Source: Actinomycetota bacterium | Lineage (GTDB): Bacteria; Actinomycetota; Actinomycetes; Nanopelagicales; Nanopelagicaceae | Length of the DNA stretch: 27,213 nucleotides | NCBI GenBank assembly: GCA_947371865.1 | Contig: CANBRH010000060.1 | Location: 1-27,213 of the forward strand | Direction: 5' to 3' | In this document: piece by piece, positions 1 through 7,022 of the stretch | How positions within the stretch are numbered: position 1 is the stretch's first letter | Layout: each line of letters begins with the position of its first letter | Program-made: the position numbers and the translations under genes | The notes under the pieces: model-generated | What the model was told of the DNA's origin: nothing | Database searches by the model: none | Seen by the model: the letters and a program-made list of their open reading frames with translations, nothing else

Positions 1-170
1 GTCGCCTGCCAAAAAGAAATACCAAAACCTAAAAAGAATGCACCGTAGGAGAGGGCGAGAAATGAAACGTTGCCCGCTGCCCACGGCCAGAAAAGTGAAC
101 GTGCCGTGCCACCACGTTCTAGCTCCGAGATAAAATTTGTTCCGTTGAGTTCGAGATTTGCTTTAGCCAT
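1..170 (-). CDS. NCS1-family purine/cytosine permease, N-terminal fragment
   Basis: The gene runs off the left edge; only the first 56 codons are visible. The start is the ATG complementary to 168-170 (protein begins MAKANLELNG). After about 20 polar residues comes a hydrophobic stretch containing SLFWPWAAGN and FGISFWQA. The Trp-rich entry into helix 1, the Gly-Asn and the Ser-Phe-Trp-Gln are typical of the first helices of cytosine/purine/allantoin permeases (NCS1, Transp_cyt_pur), which import nucleobases or related compounds with a cation. The upstream strand lacks a clear Shine-Dalgarno; AT-rich hexamers (TAGTAT at 183-188, TATCTT at 180-185) could be a -10 giving a very short leader. 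The gene is divergent from the MFS gene at 196. Substrate cannot be told from this fragment. Confidence 0.65.
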   Translation of the reverse strand, partial: MAKANLELNGTNFISELERGGTARSLFWPWAAGNVSFLALSYGAFFLGFGISFWQA

Positions 171-183
171 AGGGGGCTAAAGA

Positions 184-189
184 TACTAT
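184..189 (+). promoter_or_regulatory. -10-like element of a leaderless promoter; overlaps a possible divergent -10
   Basis: TACTAT (TANNNT pattern) is followed by six bases and then the ATG at 196, so transcription would start at or next to the start codon. The same bases read on the other strand give TAGTAT (183-188), a candidate -10 for the divergent permease gene ending at 170. A weak TTTAGC at 162-167 is the only -35 candidate. Inference from spacing. Confidence 0.4.
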
Positions 190-195
190 TGGCGA

Positions 196-1365
196 ATGTT
201 TCTGGCCGCTAGAAGTGAATTCAGCAGAGCCAGAATTGCGGTAACCATCACCTTTATCCTGAATGGCATTGCCGTCGGCTCATTTATCTCACGAATTCCA
301 GATTTCAAGTCAACCCTGCATCTTTCCAACTCGGTGCTAGGTAATTCGCTCTTTTTCAGCTCTATTGGCGTCCTCACCGCCCTTGGACCAGCGGGTCGAC
401 AAGCCGCCAAAAGAGGTAGCTCGCCGGTAGTTCTTGCATCGACGCTCTCTCTAGCAATCGCTCTGCCATTTATGGGGCTACTGATAAATCTGCCTTTCCT
501 GTGGTTCTCCTTCTTTATCTTTGGCTTCACTCTGGCATCGCAAGATGTTTCCATGAATGCCCACGCCGTAACTTTGGAGCAGAAAGCGAAACGCCGGATG
601 ATGAGCGTCTTTCACGGAATGTGGTCACTCGGCTCATTAATTGGTGGTGGCATTGGCGGCACCATGGCGCAATTACACGTAAAACCTATTTTTCATTTAC
701 TTGCCGTCTCCGCGATCATTTTCGTTTTAGGACTTCTTCTTCGCCCGCTCTTCTTGCCGGCCGAGGTTGATCAACATGTTTGGACCTCTGGAAAGAAATC
801 CCGACGTCCGCGTACTTTCTGGATTCTTGGACTGCTGGGAATGTTCGCCGCCATCGGTGAAGGTTCAGCTGGTGACTGGGGTGGTGTTTTAGCCCGCGAC
901 ACTTTTCATGTTTCACCCTTCTTGGCAACGATCCCTTATGTTCTCTTTGCCACCGCCATGGTTCTTGGTCGATTCTCTGGTGATTACTTGGCCCACCGCT
1001 TTGGCGTAATGAAGATTCTTTCCGTAAGTGGAATCTTTGGTGGGATTGGATTGGCTATTGGAATTCTCATCGGAAATATCTGGGGTGAAATTCTCGGTTG
1101 GCTGCTGCTAGGGATTGGCGTCTCTGTTGTCATCCCGCTTATGTTCAGCGCTGCTGGTGAATTGGCAATTAAGAAATTCCCGGGTGTAATTTCTCCGGCC
1201 GAAGCAGTTGCGATGGTTTCCGGTATTACTTACTTTGGATTTGTCTTTGGCCCACCCATGATGGGAATTGTTGCTGATCAGATAACTTTACGGTGGGCGA
1301 TGTTGATTCCAGCGGTTCTTGCTATTTTCTTTTCTTTTGGTTCACGATTCACAATTAAGGAATAA
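196..1365 (+). CDS. MFS transporter (YbjJ-like)
   Basis: A 389-residue polytopic membrane protein, the usual length for a 12-helix major facilitator. It opens with a short polar N-terminus and a first helix containing TFILNGIAVGSF. The segment SVFHGMWSLGSLIGG in the first half and GDWGGVLARD at the domain junction are typical of the YbjJ-like MFS group, whose members are mostly unassigned sugar or drug transporters. The second half repeats the Gly-rich fold (VLGRFSGDYLAHRFG, equivalent to the helix 2-3 loop). The ATG at 196 is favoured because a -10-like TACTAT (184-189) ends six bases before it, with no Shine-Dalgarno. It is a paralogue of the convergent MFS gene at 1688-2908, sharing FHGxWSLG, GDW and GRFS motifs. 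Its stop codon lies within a long hairpin. Substrate unknown. Confidence 0.88.
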   Translation: MFLAARSEFSRARIAVTITFILNGIAVGSFISRIPDFKSTLHLSNSVLGNSLFFSSIGVLTALGPAGRQAAKRGSSPVVLASTLSLAIALPFMGLLINLPFLWFSFFIFGFTLASQDVSMNAHAVTLEQKAKRRMMSVFHGMWSLGSLIGGGIGGTMAQLHVKPIFHLLAVSAIIFVLGLLLRPLFLPAEVDQHVWTSGKKSRRPRTFWILGLLGMFAAIGEGSAGDWGGVLARDTFHVSPFLATIPYVLFATAMVLGRFSGDYLAHRFGVMKILSVSGIFGGIGLAIGILIGNIWGEILGWLLLGIGVSVVIPLMFSAAGELAIKKFPGVISPAEAVAMVSGITYFGFVFGPPMMGIVADQITLRWAMLIPAVLAIFFSFGSRFTIKE

Positions 1366-1392
1366 CCGTGGTTAATCCTTAATTGTGAATCG
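1345..1392. terminator. Long perfect-type hairpin between convergent genes
   Basis: Bases 1345-1361 pair with 1376-1392 without mismatch (arm core ATTCACAATTAAGGA). After one A-A mismatch the stem continues through 1363-1366 pairing with 1371-1374, leaving a four-base loop. The MFS stop codon (1363-1365) lies inside the stem. There is no clear U-tract on either side, so it is not a textbook intrinsic terminator. Its place between convergent genes suggests a bidirectional terminator or a 3'-end stabiliser. Confidence 0.6.
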
Positions 1393-1405
1393 CAATAAAA
1401 TGGTT

Positions 1406-1642
1406 TTACTTTGCTTTCTTAACGCTCTTCTTGGCAGAAACCTTCTTCACCTTGGCGGTTGATTTAGCTTCGCTCTTTTGCTTGGTTGAAGTTTCAGACA
1501 TTTCATGGGAGGCAGTGCCTTCCTTGCCTGCAGAAGTTTTTACTGTTGGCTTGGCAATTGGCTTGGCAGTTGATGCCGCAAAAGCTGAGGAAGTTCCGGC
1601 AAGTGAAATTACTAGGGCTGTGATTGCAATCTTCTTGTTCAA
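1406..1642 (-). CDS. Small secreted Lys/Ala-rich protein
   Basis: A 78-residue product starting at a TTG (complement of 1640-1642); an AAAGG lies about eight bases upstream, supporting this unusual start. Residues 1-22 form a clear signal peptide: a Lys-Lys n-region, a hydrophobic core ITALVISLAG, and a SAFA-A cleavage site. The mature part is low-complexity Lys, Ala, Ser, Thr and Pro (repeats of AKP, then KKVSAKKSVKKAK) with no Cys and no fold expected. It follows the MFS gene at 1688-2908 on the same strand after 45 bases and may be co-transcribed. It is probably a disordered, strongly basic cell-envelope or extracellular polypeptide; it could bind teichoic acids or nucleic acids by charge, but nothing in the sequence proves it. 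No family recognised. Confidence 0.65.
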   Translation of the reverse strand: MNKKIAITALVISLAGTSSAFAASTAKPIAKPTVKTSAGKEGTASHEMSETSTKQKSEAKSTAKVKKVSAKKSVKKAK

Positions 1643-1687
1643 GGAGAATACCTTTCGTCGGGAGTTGCGTAGTCTCGCATGCCCGAT

Positions 1688-2908
1688 TCACGAAAGTGGG
1701 CTATTTATGCCTTCTCTCAGCCTATTCGCAAGTAATCCACTGCCAACTAAAGCAAGAGCTGGGAAAAGTAGCGCAATAGGTAGCGAAACTACTCCCGCGA
1801 GCAAGGAGACAATTCCTCGTCCGAGGAAAAATCCCAGTGAACTGAAAATTCCCATCCGAGCCAGAGCCCGGGATGTTGGCAGGCCTGGGATCGAGCTAGA
1901 AACAGTTACGTAGGCGGGCGGCATTGGCGCGACACCGAATCCAAGAATTACATAGGCCAGACACATAATTACCAATGCAAGATACTTGCTGTGATGAACA
2001 ACGGAAAGTGAAAGAAGTAGCCCGGCGGCATATCCAACCCCGCCCACAATTCCACCGACACGCAGTACTTTTGGAATACCGAATTTGTCGATGAGTTTTC
2101 CGGCCGAAAATCTGCCAATAATTTGCGCTAATAGAAAGGAGCTATATCCCAGAGTGTTGATTCCAATTGCCAAATGCAAATCTTCTTTAAGAAGGATAGA
2201 ACTCCAGTCCCCGACGGATGCTTCGGCCATCAAAGCCAAAAGTGATCCCAATGAAACGATGTAGAGAAACTTCTTGATTTCTCGAGGAATTGGTTGCTTG
2301 TGTTTGATTCCCTGATTGGCCGCAATATCTTGACGATCTGCCAAGATTGGCAACAATCGACGAGAAACTAAAGTCACACCAACCAGTGCGATAACTGAAT
2401 TAATAACAAGGTGTTTCTCTGGGGTAAGCACTCGGGCTATTGCACCTGCGCTTAGTGAACCGAAGAGTGCTCCAAGGCTCCAGGATCCATGAAAGGACGG
2501 AAGTAGTGATTTACCGAACCTGCTTTCAATCATTGACGCTTGCGAGTTAACACCAACATTTCCCAACGCGTAACAAGTACCTGCAAAGAAAGCTACTAAT
2601 GGAACTTGCCACAACGCATTGAGGAAACCGTAAAGTCCTTGCGAAATTGCAACTCCGAAAATAATTGTTTGGACGAGTCGACGTGTTCCAATTCGATGTG
2701 CGATTCGACCGCCTATGAAAGTTCCCAGGAGAGATCCCAGATTTCCCACCATAATGCTGACTCCGAATGCAGTATTAGTGGCTCCAACATTGGACTTAAT
2801 CTCGGCCAATCGAGCACCGGTAGCAGCCACCGACATCCCCATAAAGAAGAAAGTCGAATTAAGCGCCCACCGAGCCTTGGAATTGTCAGTTAAGTTGTTG
2901 GCGAGCAC
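1688..2908 (-). CDS. MFS transporter (YbjJ-like), paralogue of the 196-1365 gene
   Basis: A 406-residue major facilitator of 12 predicted helices. Diagnostic segments are GRIAHRIGTRRL in the helix 2-3 loop, SFHGSWSLGALFG in the middle of the first half, GDWSSILL at the start of the second half, and GRFSAGKLIDKFG as the matching loop. These motifs align with the convergent MFS gene to the left, so the two are paralogues, though clearly diverged. The start is a GTG (complement of 2906-2908); TACGCT (2915-2920) ends six bases upstream, the leaderless spacing seen repeatedly in this window, and no Shine-Dalgarno is present. Divergent from the secreted protease gene. Substrate unknown; sugars and small amphipathic compounds are typical for the group. 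Confidence 0.87.
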   Translation of the reverse strand: MLANNLTDNSKARWALNSTFFFMGMSVAATGARLAEIKSNVGATNTAFGVSIMVGNLGSLLGTFIGGRIAHRIGTRRLVQTIIFGVAISQGLYGFLNALWQVPLVAFFAGTCYALGNVGVNSQASMIESRFGKSLLPSFHGSWSLGALFGSLSAGAIARVLTPEKHLVINSVIALVGVTLVSRRLLPILADRQDIAANQGIKHKQPIPREIKKFLYIVSLGSLLALMAEASVGDWSSILLKEDLHLAIGINTLGYSSFLLAQIIGRFSAGKLIDKFGIPKVLRVGGIVGGVGYAAGLLLSLSVVHHSKYLALVIMCLAYVILGFGVAPMPPAYVTVSSSIPGLPTSRALARMGIFSSLGFFLGRGIVSLLAGVVSLPIALLFPALALVGSGLLANRLREGINSPLS

Positions 2909-2945
2909 TCGAAAAGCGTAGTGCGCTAGGGGATTTTGCTAGTTT

Positions 2946-3006
2946 CCTCACGAAATAGTGAGACAGAATTGTGATTTAAGAGATAGCACCTCACGATTGA
3001 GCGTGA
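2946..3006. promoter_or_regulatory. Two palindromic sites between divergent MFS and protease genes
   Basis: CTCAC-GAAATA-GTGAG (2947-2962) and TCACG-ATTGAG-CGTGA (2991-3006) both have 5-base arms and a 6-base spacer, and both follow the same octamer CCTCACGA (starting 2946 and 2989, 43 bases apart, about four helical turns). They lie between the two divergent promoters. They look like operators for one regulator, but no regulator gene is adjacent. Confidence 0.3.
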
Positions 3007-3043
3007 AATTTCGCCGTGTTCCCAAAAAGATACTTGCTTTTTA

Positions 3044-3072
3044 TTAACAAATCATCACGACAAGTTCACAAT
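3044..3072 (+). promoter_or_regulatory. Promoter of the secreted protease gene
   Basis: TTAACA (3044-3049), a 17-base spacer and CACAAT (3067-3072) fit a sigma-70-type promoter. The -10 ends six bases before the ATG at 3079, implying a leaderless mRNA. This supports 3079 over the in-frame GTG at 3016. Confidence 0.5.
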
Positions 3073-3078
3073 TTAGGT

Positions 3079-4416
3079 ATGAGAACGAGAGAAATCACGC
3101 TAGGAGCAGTCGCTGCCTCCCTAGTTTTATCGTTCTTGCCCCTGATAACCACCACGGCAAAGGCCGCTTCAAATGCCCTGCCCACAGCCGCGACACAATC
3201 AAATACTGCAGTTTCTAACCCCGCCGATCTACCTGAAGATTTAGTGGCGCTGGCCCGGATAGAGACGGAATCTGTCGTCACCGTCCAATGCTCCAATGAA
3301 GTGGGTTCAGGTTGGTCAGCCCAGGTAGATCTCAATGCACAGTTGAAATCTTTCAACTACAAGTCCTACTTGATCACGAACTATCACGTCGTTAAAGATT
3401 GCTTACAAAACCAAGCAGTTCAGATAACCCTTATTAATCAATCAATAGTGACAGGTTACGTCTGGGCATGGGATGAATTGAAAGATGTCGCCTCGATTGC
3501 CACGACCGCAGAAATTCCGGCACTCACCTGGATGGGAAACCAGCCAGAAAGTGGTTGGTGGGTTGGAATATTGGGAAGTCCGCTTGGGTTCCCCGGAGTC
3601 TTAACCGAAGGAATTATCTCCAGCGTTAATCCAGCTCTGTCAAAAGCGACCACGTCGGCCTCGATTAACCCCGGTAATTCTGGTGGTCCTGCTTTTGATC
3701 GTTCTGGTCGAGTTGTTGGATTAGCAACCGCCAAGTATGCAAATTCGGAAGGAATGGGAATACTCAACGGCGCGCCACTTTTCTGCGGAACGATTGTCGC
3801 TTGTTCCTCAACGGCTGCGATTTGGAATACAGCTCCGCAAACTTCAACCACGGATCAAATCAAACTCTCACTTACAAAACCAACAGTCGTGAGGACCGAC
3901 GAGAATCAACTCAATGCCGCGGCCTTTATGCTCTTAATAAGCTCTAGAAATCTCTTGGCGCAGGCAATCGAACAAACAAATGCAGCAATAGCAAAGTATC
4001 CGCTACAAAAGAACCTGCTTATGCAAGTACTTGCGACAACGCCTAAGGATCCGGTTATTGACGATAGCGTTGATGACGTCTTAGAAGTAGCGATATTTGC
4101 CAACGATGTCGCAGCATTTATGAAAGCCACAACATCAGCCATTGCTGGTTTGAAGGTCGCAGATACGAAGCAGGCACCTACGACGGCCACGACAACCAAG
4201 GTTTCACCTACAATTAAGAAGGTCAGCACAACGATCGTTGCAACAATCGACCCGAAGATCTCAGCACCAACGAGCGCAGTTAAGAAAGTCCCCAGCAAAG
4301 TCGTTGTTAAGCCAAAGACAATCTCCTGTGTGAACGCGCTTAAATCTGTGAAAGTTACGGCGATAAATGCTAAGTGCCCGCTCGGATACAACCTTAAGGT
4401 CGTAATAACTTTATAG
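3079..4416 (+). CDS. Secreted trypsin-like (S1 family) serine protease
   Basis: A 445-residue secreted protein. Residues 1-30 are a signal peptide (basic MRTREIT, a hydrophobic core, cleavage near AKAA-S). The protease domain spans roughly 55-245 with an apparent full triad: His103 in NYHVV, Asp136 in KDVASI, and Ser201 in NPGNSGGPAF. There is no PDZ domain, unlike DegP/HtrA. Residues about 345-410 are a Thr/Val/Lys/Pro-rich linker, and the end (KTISC...KCPLGYNLK) carries two Cys in a pattern I recall from C-termini of other secreted proteins of aquatic actinobacteria. The start at 3079 is chosen because the signal peptide and the promoter spacing both fit; the GTG at 3016 would add 21 residues ahead of them. 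It likely degrades extracellular proteins or processes envelope proteins. Target unknown. Confidence 0.85.
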   Translation: MRTREITLGAVAASLVLSFLPLITTTAKAASNALPTAATQSNTAVSNPADLPEDLVALARIETESVVTVQCSNEVGSGWSAQVDLNAQLKSFNYKSYLITNYHVVKDCLQNQAVQITLINQSIVTGYVWAWDELKDVASIATTAEIPALTWMGNQPESGWWVGILGSPLGFPGVLTEGIISSVNPALSKATTSASINPGNSGGPAFDRSGRVVGLATAKYANSEGMGILNGAPLFCGTIVACSSTAAIWNTAPQTSTTDQIKLSLTKPTVVRTDENQLNAAAFMLLISSRNLLAQAIEQTNAAIAKYPLQKNLLMQVLATTPKDPVIDDSVDDVLEVAIFANDVAAFMKATTSAIAGLKVADTKQAPTTATTTKVSPTIKKVSTTIVATIDPKISAPTSAVKKVPSKVVVKPKTISCVNALKSVKVTAINAKCPLGYNLKVVITL

Positions 4417-4430
4417 TGTAGTTTTAAACC

Positions 4431-5669
4431 ATGACAACGGAGTCAGCTTTAGATACTGCGCTCTCGCAATTGCGTAGAGCAGTCGAACAATTACAACTTT
4501 CAGAAAACGAGTGGCAAACACTCTCAACCCCCCGGCGAGTACTTGAAGTAGCAGTACCCCTCCGGCGCGATAACGATCACGTGGAAATGTATAAAGGTTT
4601 TCGCGTTCAATATTCAACAACTCGTGGCCCGTCTAAAGGCGGTGTGCGCTTCCATCCTGACATAGATATGGATGAAACCATTGCGTTGGCGATGTTGATG
4701 ACGTGGAAGTGCGCGCTTACCAATCTTCCGTACGGCGGAGCAAAAGGTGGGATAGCTGTTGATCCCAGCACGCTTTCACTCACCGAGAACGAACGATTGA
4801 CCCGGAGATATACGTCAGAGATTCTGCCCATCATTGGACCCGAGCGAGATATTCCGGCTCCTGACGTCGGGACAGACGAAAAGAACATGGCCTGGATGAT
4901 GGACACATACTCTGTTAACGCTGGATTTTCCGTTCCTGGTGTGGTGACCGGAAAACCGATAGTGCTCGGAGGATCACTTGGTCGAACTTCGGCAACCGGA
5001 GACGGTGTTGCAATCTCTACACGAGAGGCGCTGATTGCGCGCGATATCAATCCCATCGGAGCCACTGTGGCAATTCAAGGATTTGGCAAGGTGGGTTACT
5101 GGGCTGCTGTCGCCCTGGAAAATATGGGCTTACGAGTAGTTGCTGTTAGCGACGTTCGCGGTGGAGTGACTGGCTTTTCATCTATTCATGACTTGTGGTC
5201 GCATTTTCTCGCTGAAGGAAATATCAATGCCCCGGGCACTGATCGTCTTACCAATGAAGAACTGCTTCACCTTGATGTCGATGTATTGATCCCAGCCGCA
5301 CTTGCCGACTCAATTACTGAGAAAACTGCCGTAGGCATCAAGGCAAAAATTGTGGTTGAAGGAGCAAATGCACCCACAACTCCGGAAGGAGATGCCATAT
5401 TGAACGATAAAGGCATCTTGGTCGTCCCCGACATCTTGGCAAACTCCGGCGGCGTCATCGTTTCCTACTTTGAATGGGTTCAAGATAAGCAAAACTACTT
5501 CTGGAACGCAGGTGAAGTCCGTGAAAATCTCAATGCCATCATGATGAAGGCTTTTAAGGAAGTTGAGACAACCTCCAACGAAAGTCGGGTCACCTGGCGC
5601 GAAGCCAGCCACATGATCGGTGTGGGAAGAGTCGCGGAGGCCCATCGCCTCCGGGGTCTTTATCCATAA
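4431..5669 (+). CDS. gdhA: Glu/Leu/Phe/Val dehydrogenase, probably glutamate dehydrogenase
   Basis: A 412-residue enzyme, the length of the hexameric NAD(P)-dependent glutamate dehydrogenases (about 410-420). It interconverts glutamate with 2-oxoglutarate and ammonium in the cytoplasm. The family signature PYGGAKGG (100-107) holds the catalytic Lys105; Lys69 (GPSKGG) and Lys93 (TWKCA) fit substrate-binding positions, and Asp145 (APDVGT) is the second catalytic residue. A Rossmann domain follows with GFGKVG (217-222) and Asp241 near the end of the next strand; I do not assign NAD versus NADP. TAGTTT (4419-4424) ends six bases before the ATG, so the promoter overlaps the boundary with the protease gene only 14 bases upstream. 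Leucine or phenylalanine dehydrogenases share this fold but are shorter (about 350-370), which favours glutamate. Confidence 0.9.
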   Translation: MTTESALDTALSQLRRAVEQLQLSENEWQTLSTPRRVLEVAVPLRRDNDHVEMYKGFRVQYSTTRGPSKGGVRFHPDIDMDETIALAMLMTWKCALTNLPYGGAKGGIAVDPSTLSLTENERLTRRYTSEILPIIGPERDIPAPDVGTDEKNMAWMMDTYSVNAGFSVPGVVTGKPIVLGGSLGRTSATGDGVAISTREALIARDINPIGATVAIQGFGKVGYWAAVALENMGLRVVAVSDVRGGVTGFSSIHDLWSHFLAEGNINAPGTDRLTNEELLHLDVDVLIPAALADSITEKTAVGIKAKIVVEGANAPTTPEGDAILNDKGILVVPDILANSGGVIVSYFEWVQDKQNYFWNAGEVRENLNAIMMKAFKEVETTSNESRVTWREASHMIGVGRVAEAHRLRGLYP

Positions 5670-5677
5670 CCCGAACG

Positions 5678-5698
5678 GCCTGAAAAACGCATTCAGGC
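5678..5698 (+). terminator. Hairpin after the glutamate dehydrogenase gene
   Basis: GCCTGAA (5678-5684) and TTCAGGC (5692-5698) form a perfect 7-bp stem with a 7-base loop, starting nine bases after the stop codon. No U-tract follows; TAGAGT (5699-5704) directly after it could instead be a -10 for the next small gene. Weak terminator or operator. Confidence 0.35.
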
Positions 5699-5740
5699 TA
5701 GAGTAGGCACCACGAAACTTAATCAAGGATTGGAGATCTC

Positions 5741-5854
5741 ATGGCTAACAAAGAACAAAAAGGCAATGCCAATGCCAAGAAAGAGCCAAAACTTTCGTTG
5801 AAAGAAAAACGAACACAGAAGCAAGAGAAAGCTGCCGCAAAGAAGAAGGATTAA
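5741..5854 (+). CDS. Small basic Lys/Glu-rich protein (37 aa)
   Basis: A short open frame (ATG to TAA) encoding 37 residues, about one third Lys, with a central PKLSLKEKR segment and a C-terminal KAAAKKKD. A GGAG (5732-5735) lies five bases before the ATG, a well-placed Shine-Dalgarno, which is the main evidence that it is translated. The composition predicts a charged helix without a hydrophobic core or signal peptide, so it should be cytoplasmic. Similar tiny Lys-rich proteins of unknown function occur in actinobacterial genomes, as far as I recall; I know of no assigned role. It stands alone between hairpin-flanked gaps. It might bind RNA or the ribosome by charge, which is speculation. 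Confidence 0.6.
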   Translation: MANKEQKGNANAKKEPKLSLKEKRTQKQEKAAAKKKD

Positions 5855-5973
5855 TTCAAGCAGATAATTTGTGATGTTTTCGTGAGTTTAAAGTGTTGAA
5901 AAATTGAGTTAGGGCTAGGCCTACTAAATCTGGACTGGCCCACTCAACCACTTCACGAGGAGTAAAATTTGAG

Positions 5974-6618
5974 GTGCAGAACTTCAAAAGATTGAAGTTA
6001 ACCCAAAGGATGCCCGCGCTGAAGCGAAAAAGTATGAAGAGATCTCAGATTCGGTTTTTACTCCCCTCTGTACTACTCGCACTCCTTACTGGAGTTTTTT
6101 CAACAAACCTGGCTAGCGCCAACGAGAATCCACCGCCGCCTATCCAAATTAATGGCGGCACACTTTCACCGCTCTCCTTTGTGGGTATGTCCGATGTTGG
6201 CGGGATGCCTACGCTGCAGGCCGTCACTCACTTATCTTCTTTCGAACAGACCCGAGTGCGCATGGCTTTTCCGTCAGGAACTTCTGATCGTGCTGTGAAG
6301 ATTCAGGTACTTTCTCGAGCCACTCTTCCTGGATCGCACATGACATTAGTGAGCCTTAAGCTCTCTGGAATCGATCTTTGGAATCTCTCACCCGTTGATC
6401 TCAATAACATTCGATTTCTAGAGATATCCCACCAAAATCTCTCGGCAAAAACCGGAAAAAGTTCCCGAAATATTCATTGGTTAAATGTCAGCCCTATGCC
6501 CGCCAGCGGTTTGCACGCAGGAACCCTTAGCGGTTACCACGTGCAAAACGATGGGTCGATCCTTGTTCAGTTTAAGAAGTCAAACATTTACTCTGTGACT
6601 GAAAGCAGCGCTTTTTAA
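5974..6618 (+). CDS. Secreted protein of unknown function
   Basis: A 214-residue protein from a GTG start; GAGGAG (5957-5962) lies 11 bases upstream, long but usable. ATGs at 6010 and 6034 are alternatives; the last would leave a normal signal peptide (MKRSQIRF, hydrophobic core, cleavage near ASA-N). With the GTG start the n-region is unusually long and basic (about 28 residues). The mature part starts with a Pro stretch (ENPPPPIQINGG), lacks Cys and membrane helices, and alternates hydrophobic and polar residues as in a beta-rich domain; I do not recognise it. It ends in a four-base tail-to-tail overlap with the SHOCT gene, the two stop codons sharing TTAA. Probably an exported or surface protein. 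Confidence 0.65.
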   Translation: MQNFKRLKLTQRMPALKRKSMKRSQIRFLLPSVLLALLTGVFSTNLASANENPPPPIQINGGTLSPLSFVGMSDVGGMPTLQAVTHLSSFEQTRVRMAFPSGTSDRAVKIQVLSRATLPGSHMTLVSLKLSGIDLWNLSPVDLNNIRFLEISHQNLSAKTGKSSRNIHWLNVSPMPASGLHAGTLSGYHVQNDGSILVQFKKSNIYSVTESSAF

Positions 6619-6902
6619 AGCTCGAGTAATTTCTTTATTTCTGCATATTTTTCCGCGTCAATTTCGCCATTAACAAGGCGCTTATCCAAGATCGCACGCG
6701 GAGAATTCTCACCTAGCGGCGCCTCTGGACGCTGCATGTTATGCCCACCGTGGTGCTCCGAGTGATGCTCTGGCCGGCGATCTGAAAGTCGAACAACCAA
6801 CCAGATAACTACGCCAATCACCACTATCCAAAAGATACCCATACCTGCCATCAACCAACCATGGTTAGCTTGATGGAATTGTTCATCATTTCCCCACATC
6901 AT
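6615..6902 (-). CDS. Small SHOCT-domain membrane protein
   Basis: A 95-residue protein: a short N-terminus, one membrane helix (about 17-38, MAGMGIFWIVVIGVVIWLVV), a polar His-rich linker (HHSEHHGGHN, about 46-55), and a C-terminal SHOCT motif (about 69-94, AILDKRLVNGEIDAEKYAEI). SHOCT is a short C-terminal domain with the pattern LxxRxxxGEIxxEEYxxxK, thought to mediate oligomerisation. The gene has two consecutive ATGs at its start with GAGGG upstream on the minus strand. The His cluster could bind metal ions, an inference from composition. Proteins of this size and layout are common in actinobacteria without known function. It overlaps the end of the convergent secreted-protein gene by four bases. 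Confidence 0.82.
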   Translation of the reverse strand: MMWGNDEQFHQANHGWLMAGMGIFWIVVIGVVIWLVVRLSDRRPEHHSEHHGGHNMQRPEAPLGENSPRAILDKRLVNGEIDAEKYAEIKKLLEL

Positions 6903-7022
6903 CTGAATCCCTCAATTCGCTCTGATCCTTGCGGATCTACTAGTGCTTATCCCTTGATTATGCTCGCAATAAAGCAAAAAGCGCCTTTTGTGGACTGCGA
7001 ATTAACTGAGAGTGAGGACTTT

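Noticed and set aside
3016..3078. GTG start 21 codons before the protease ATG
   Set aside because: The promoter boxes fall inside this stretch, and the signal peptide begins naturally at 3079.
3906..4391. 161-codon open frame antisense to the protease C-terminus
   Set aside because: Hydrophobic only because it mirrors the Thr/Val/Lys/Ala-rich linker codons; no ribosome site or family features.
4607..5065. 152-codon open frame antisense to glutamate dehydrogenase
   Set aside because: The sense strand encodes a highly conserved enzyme; the antisense product has no domain character.
6903..7022. Intrinsic terminator after the TMEM175 gene
   Set aside because: A CAAAAGGCGCTTTTTG stretch can form only a short AT stem around a small GC core; too weak to list as a feature.
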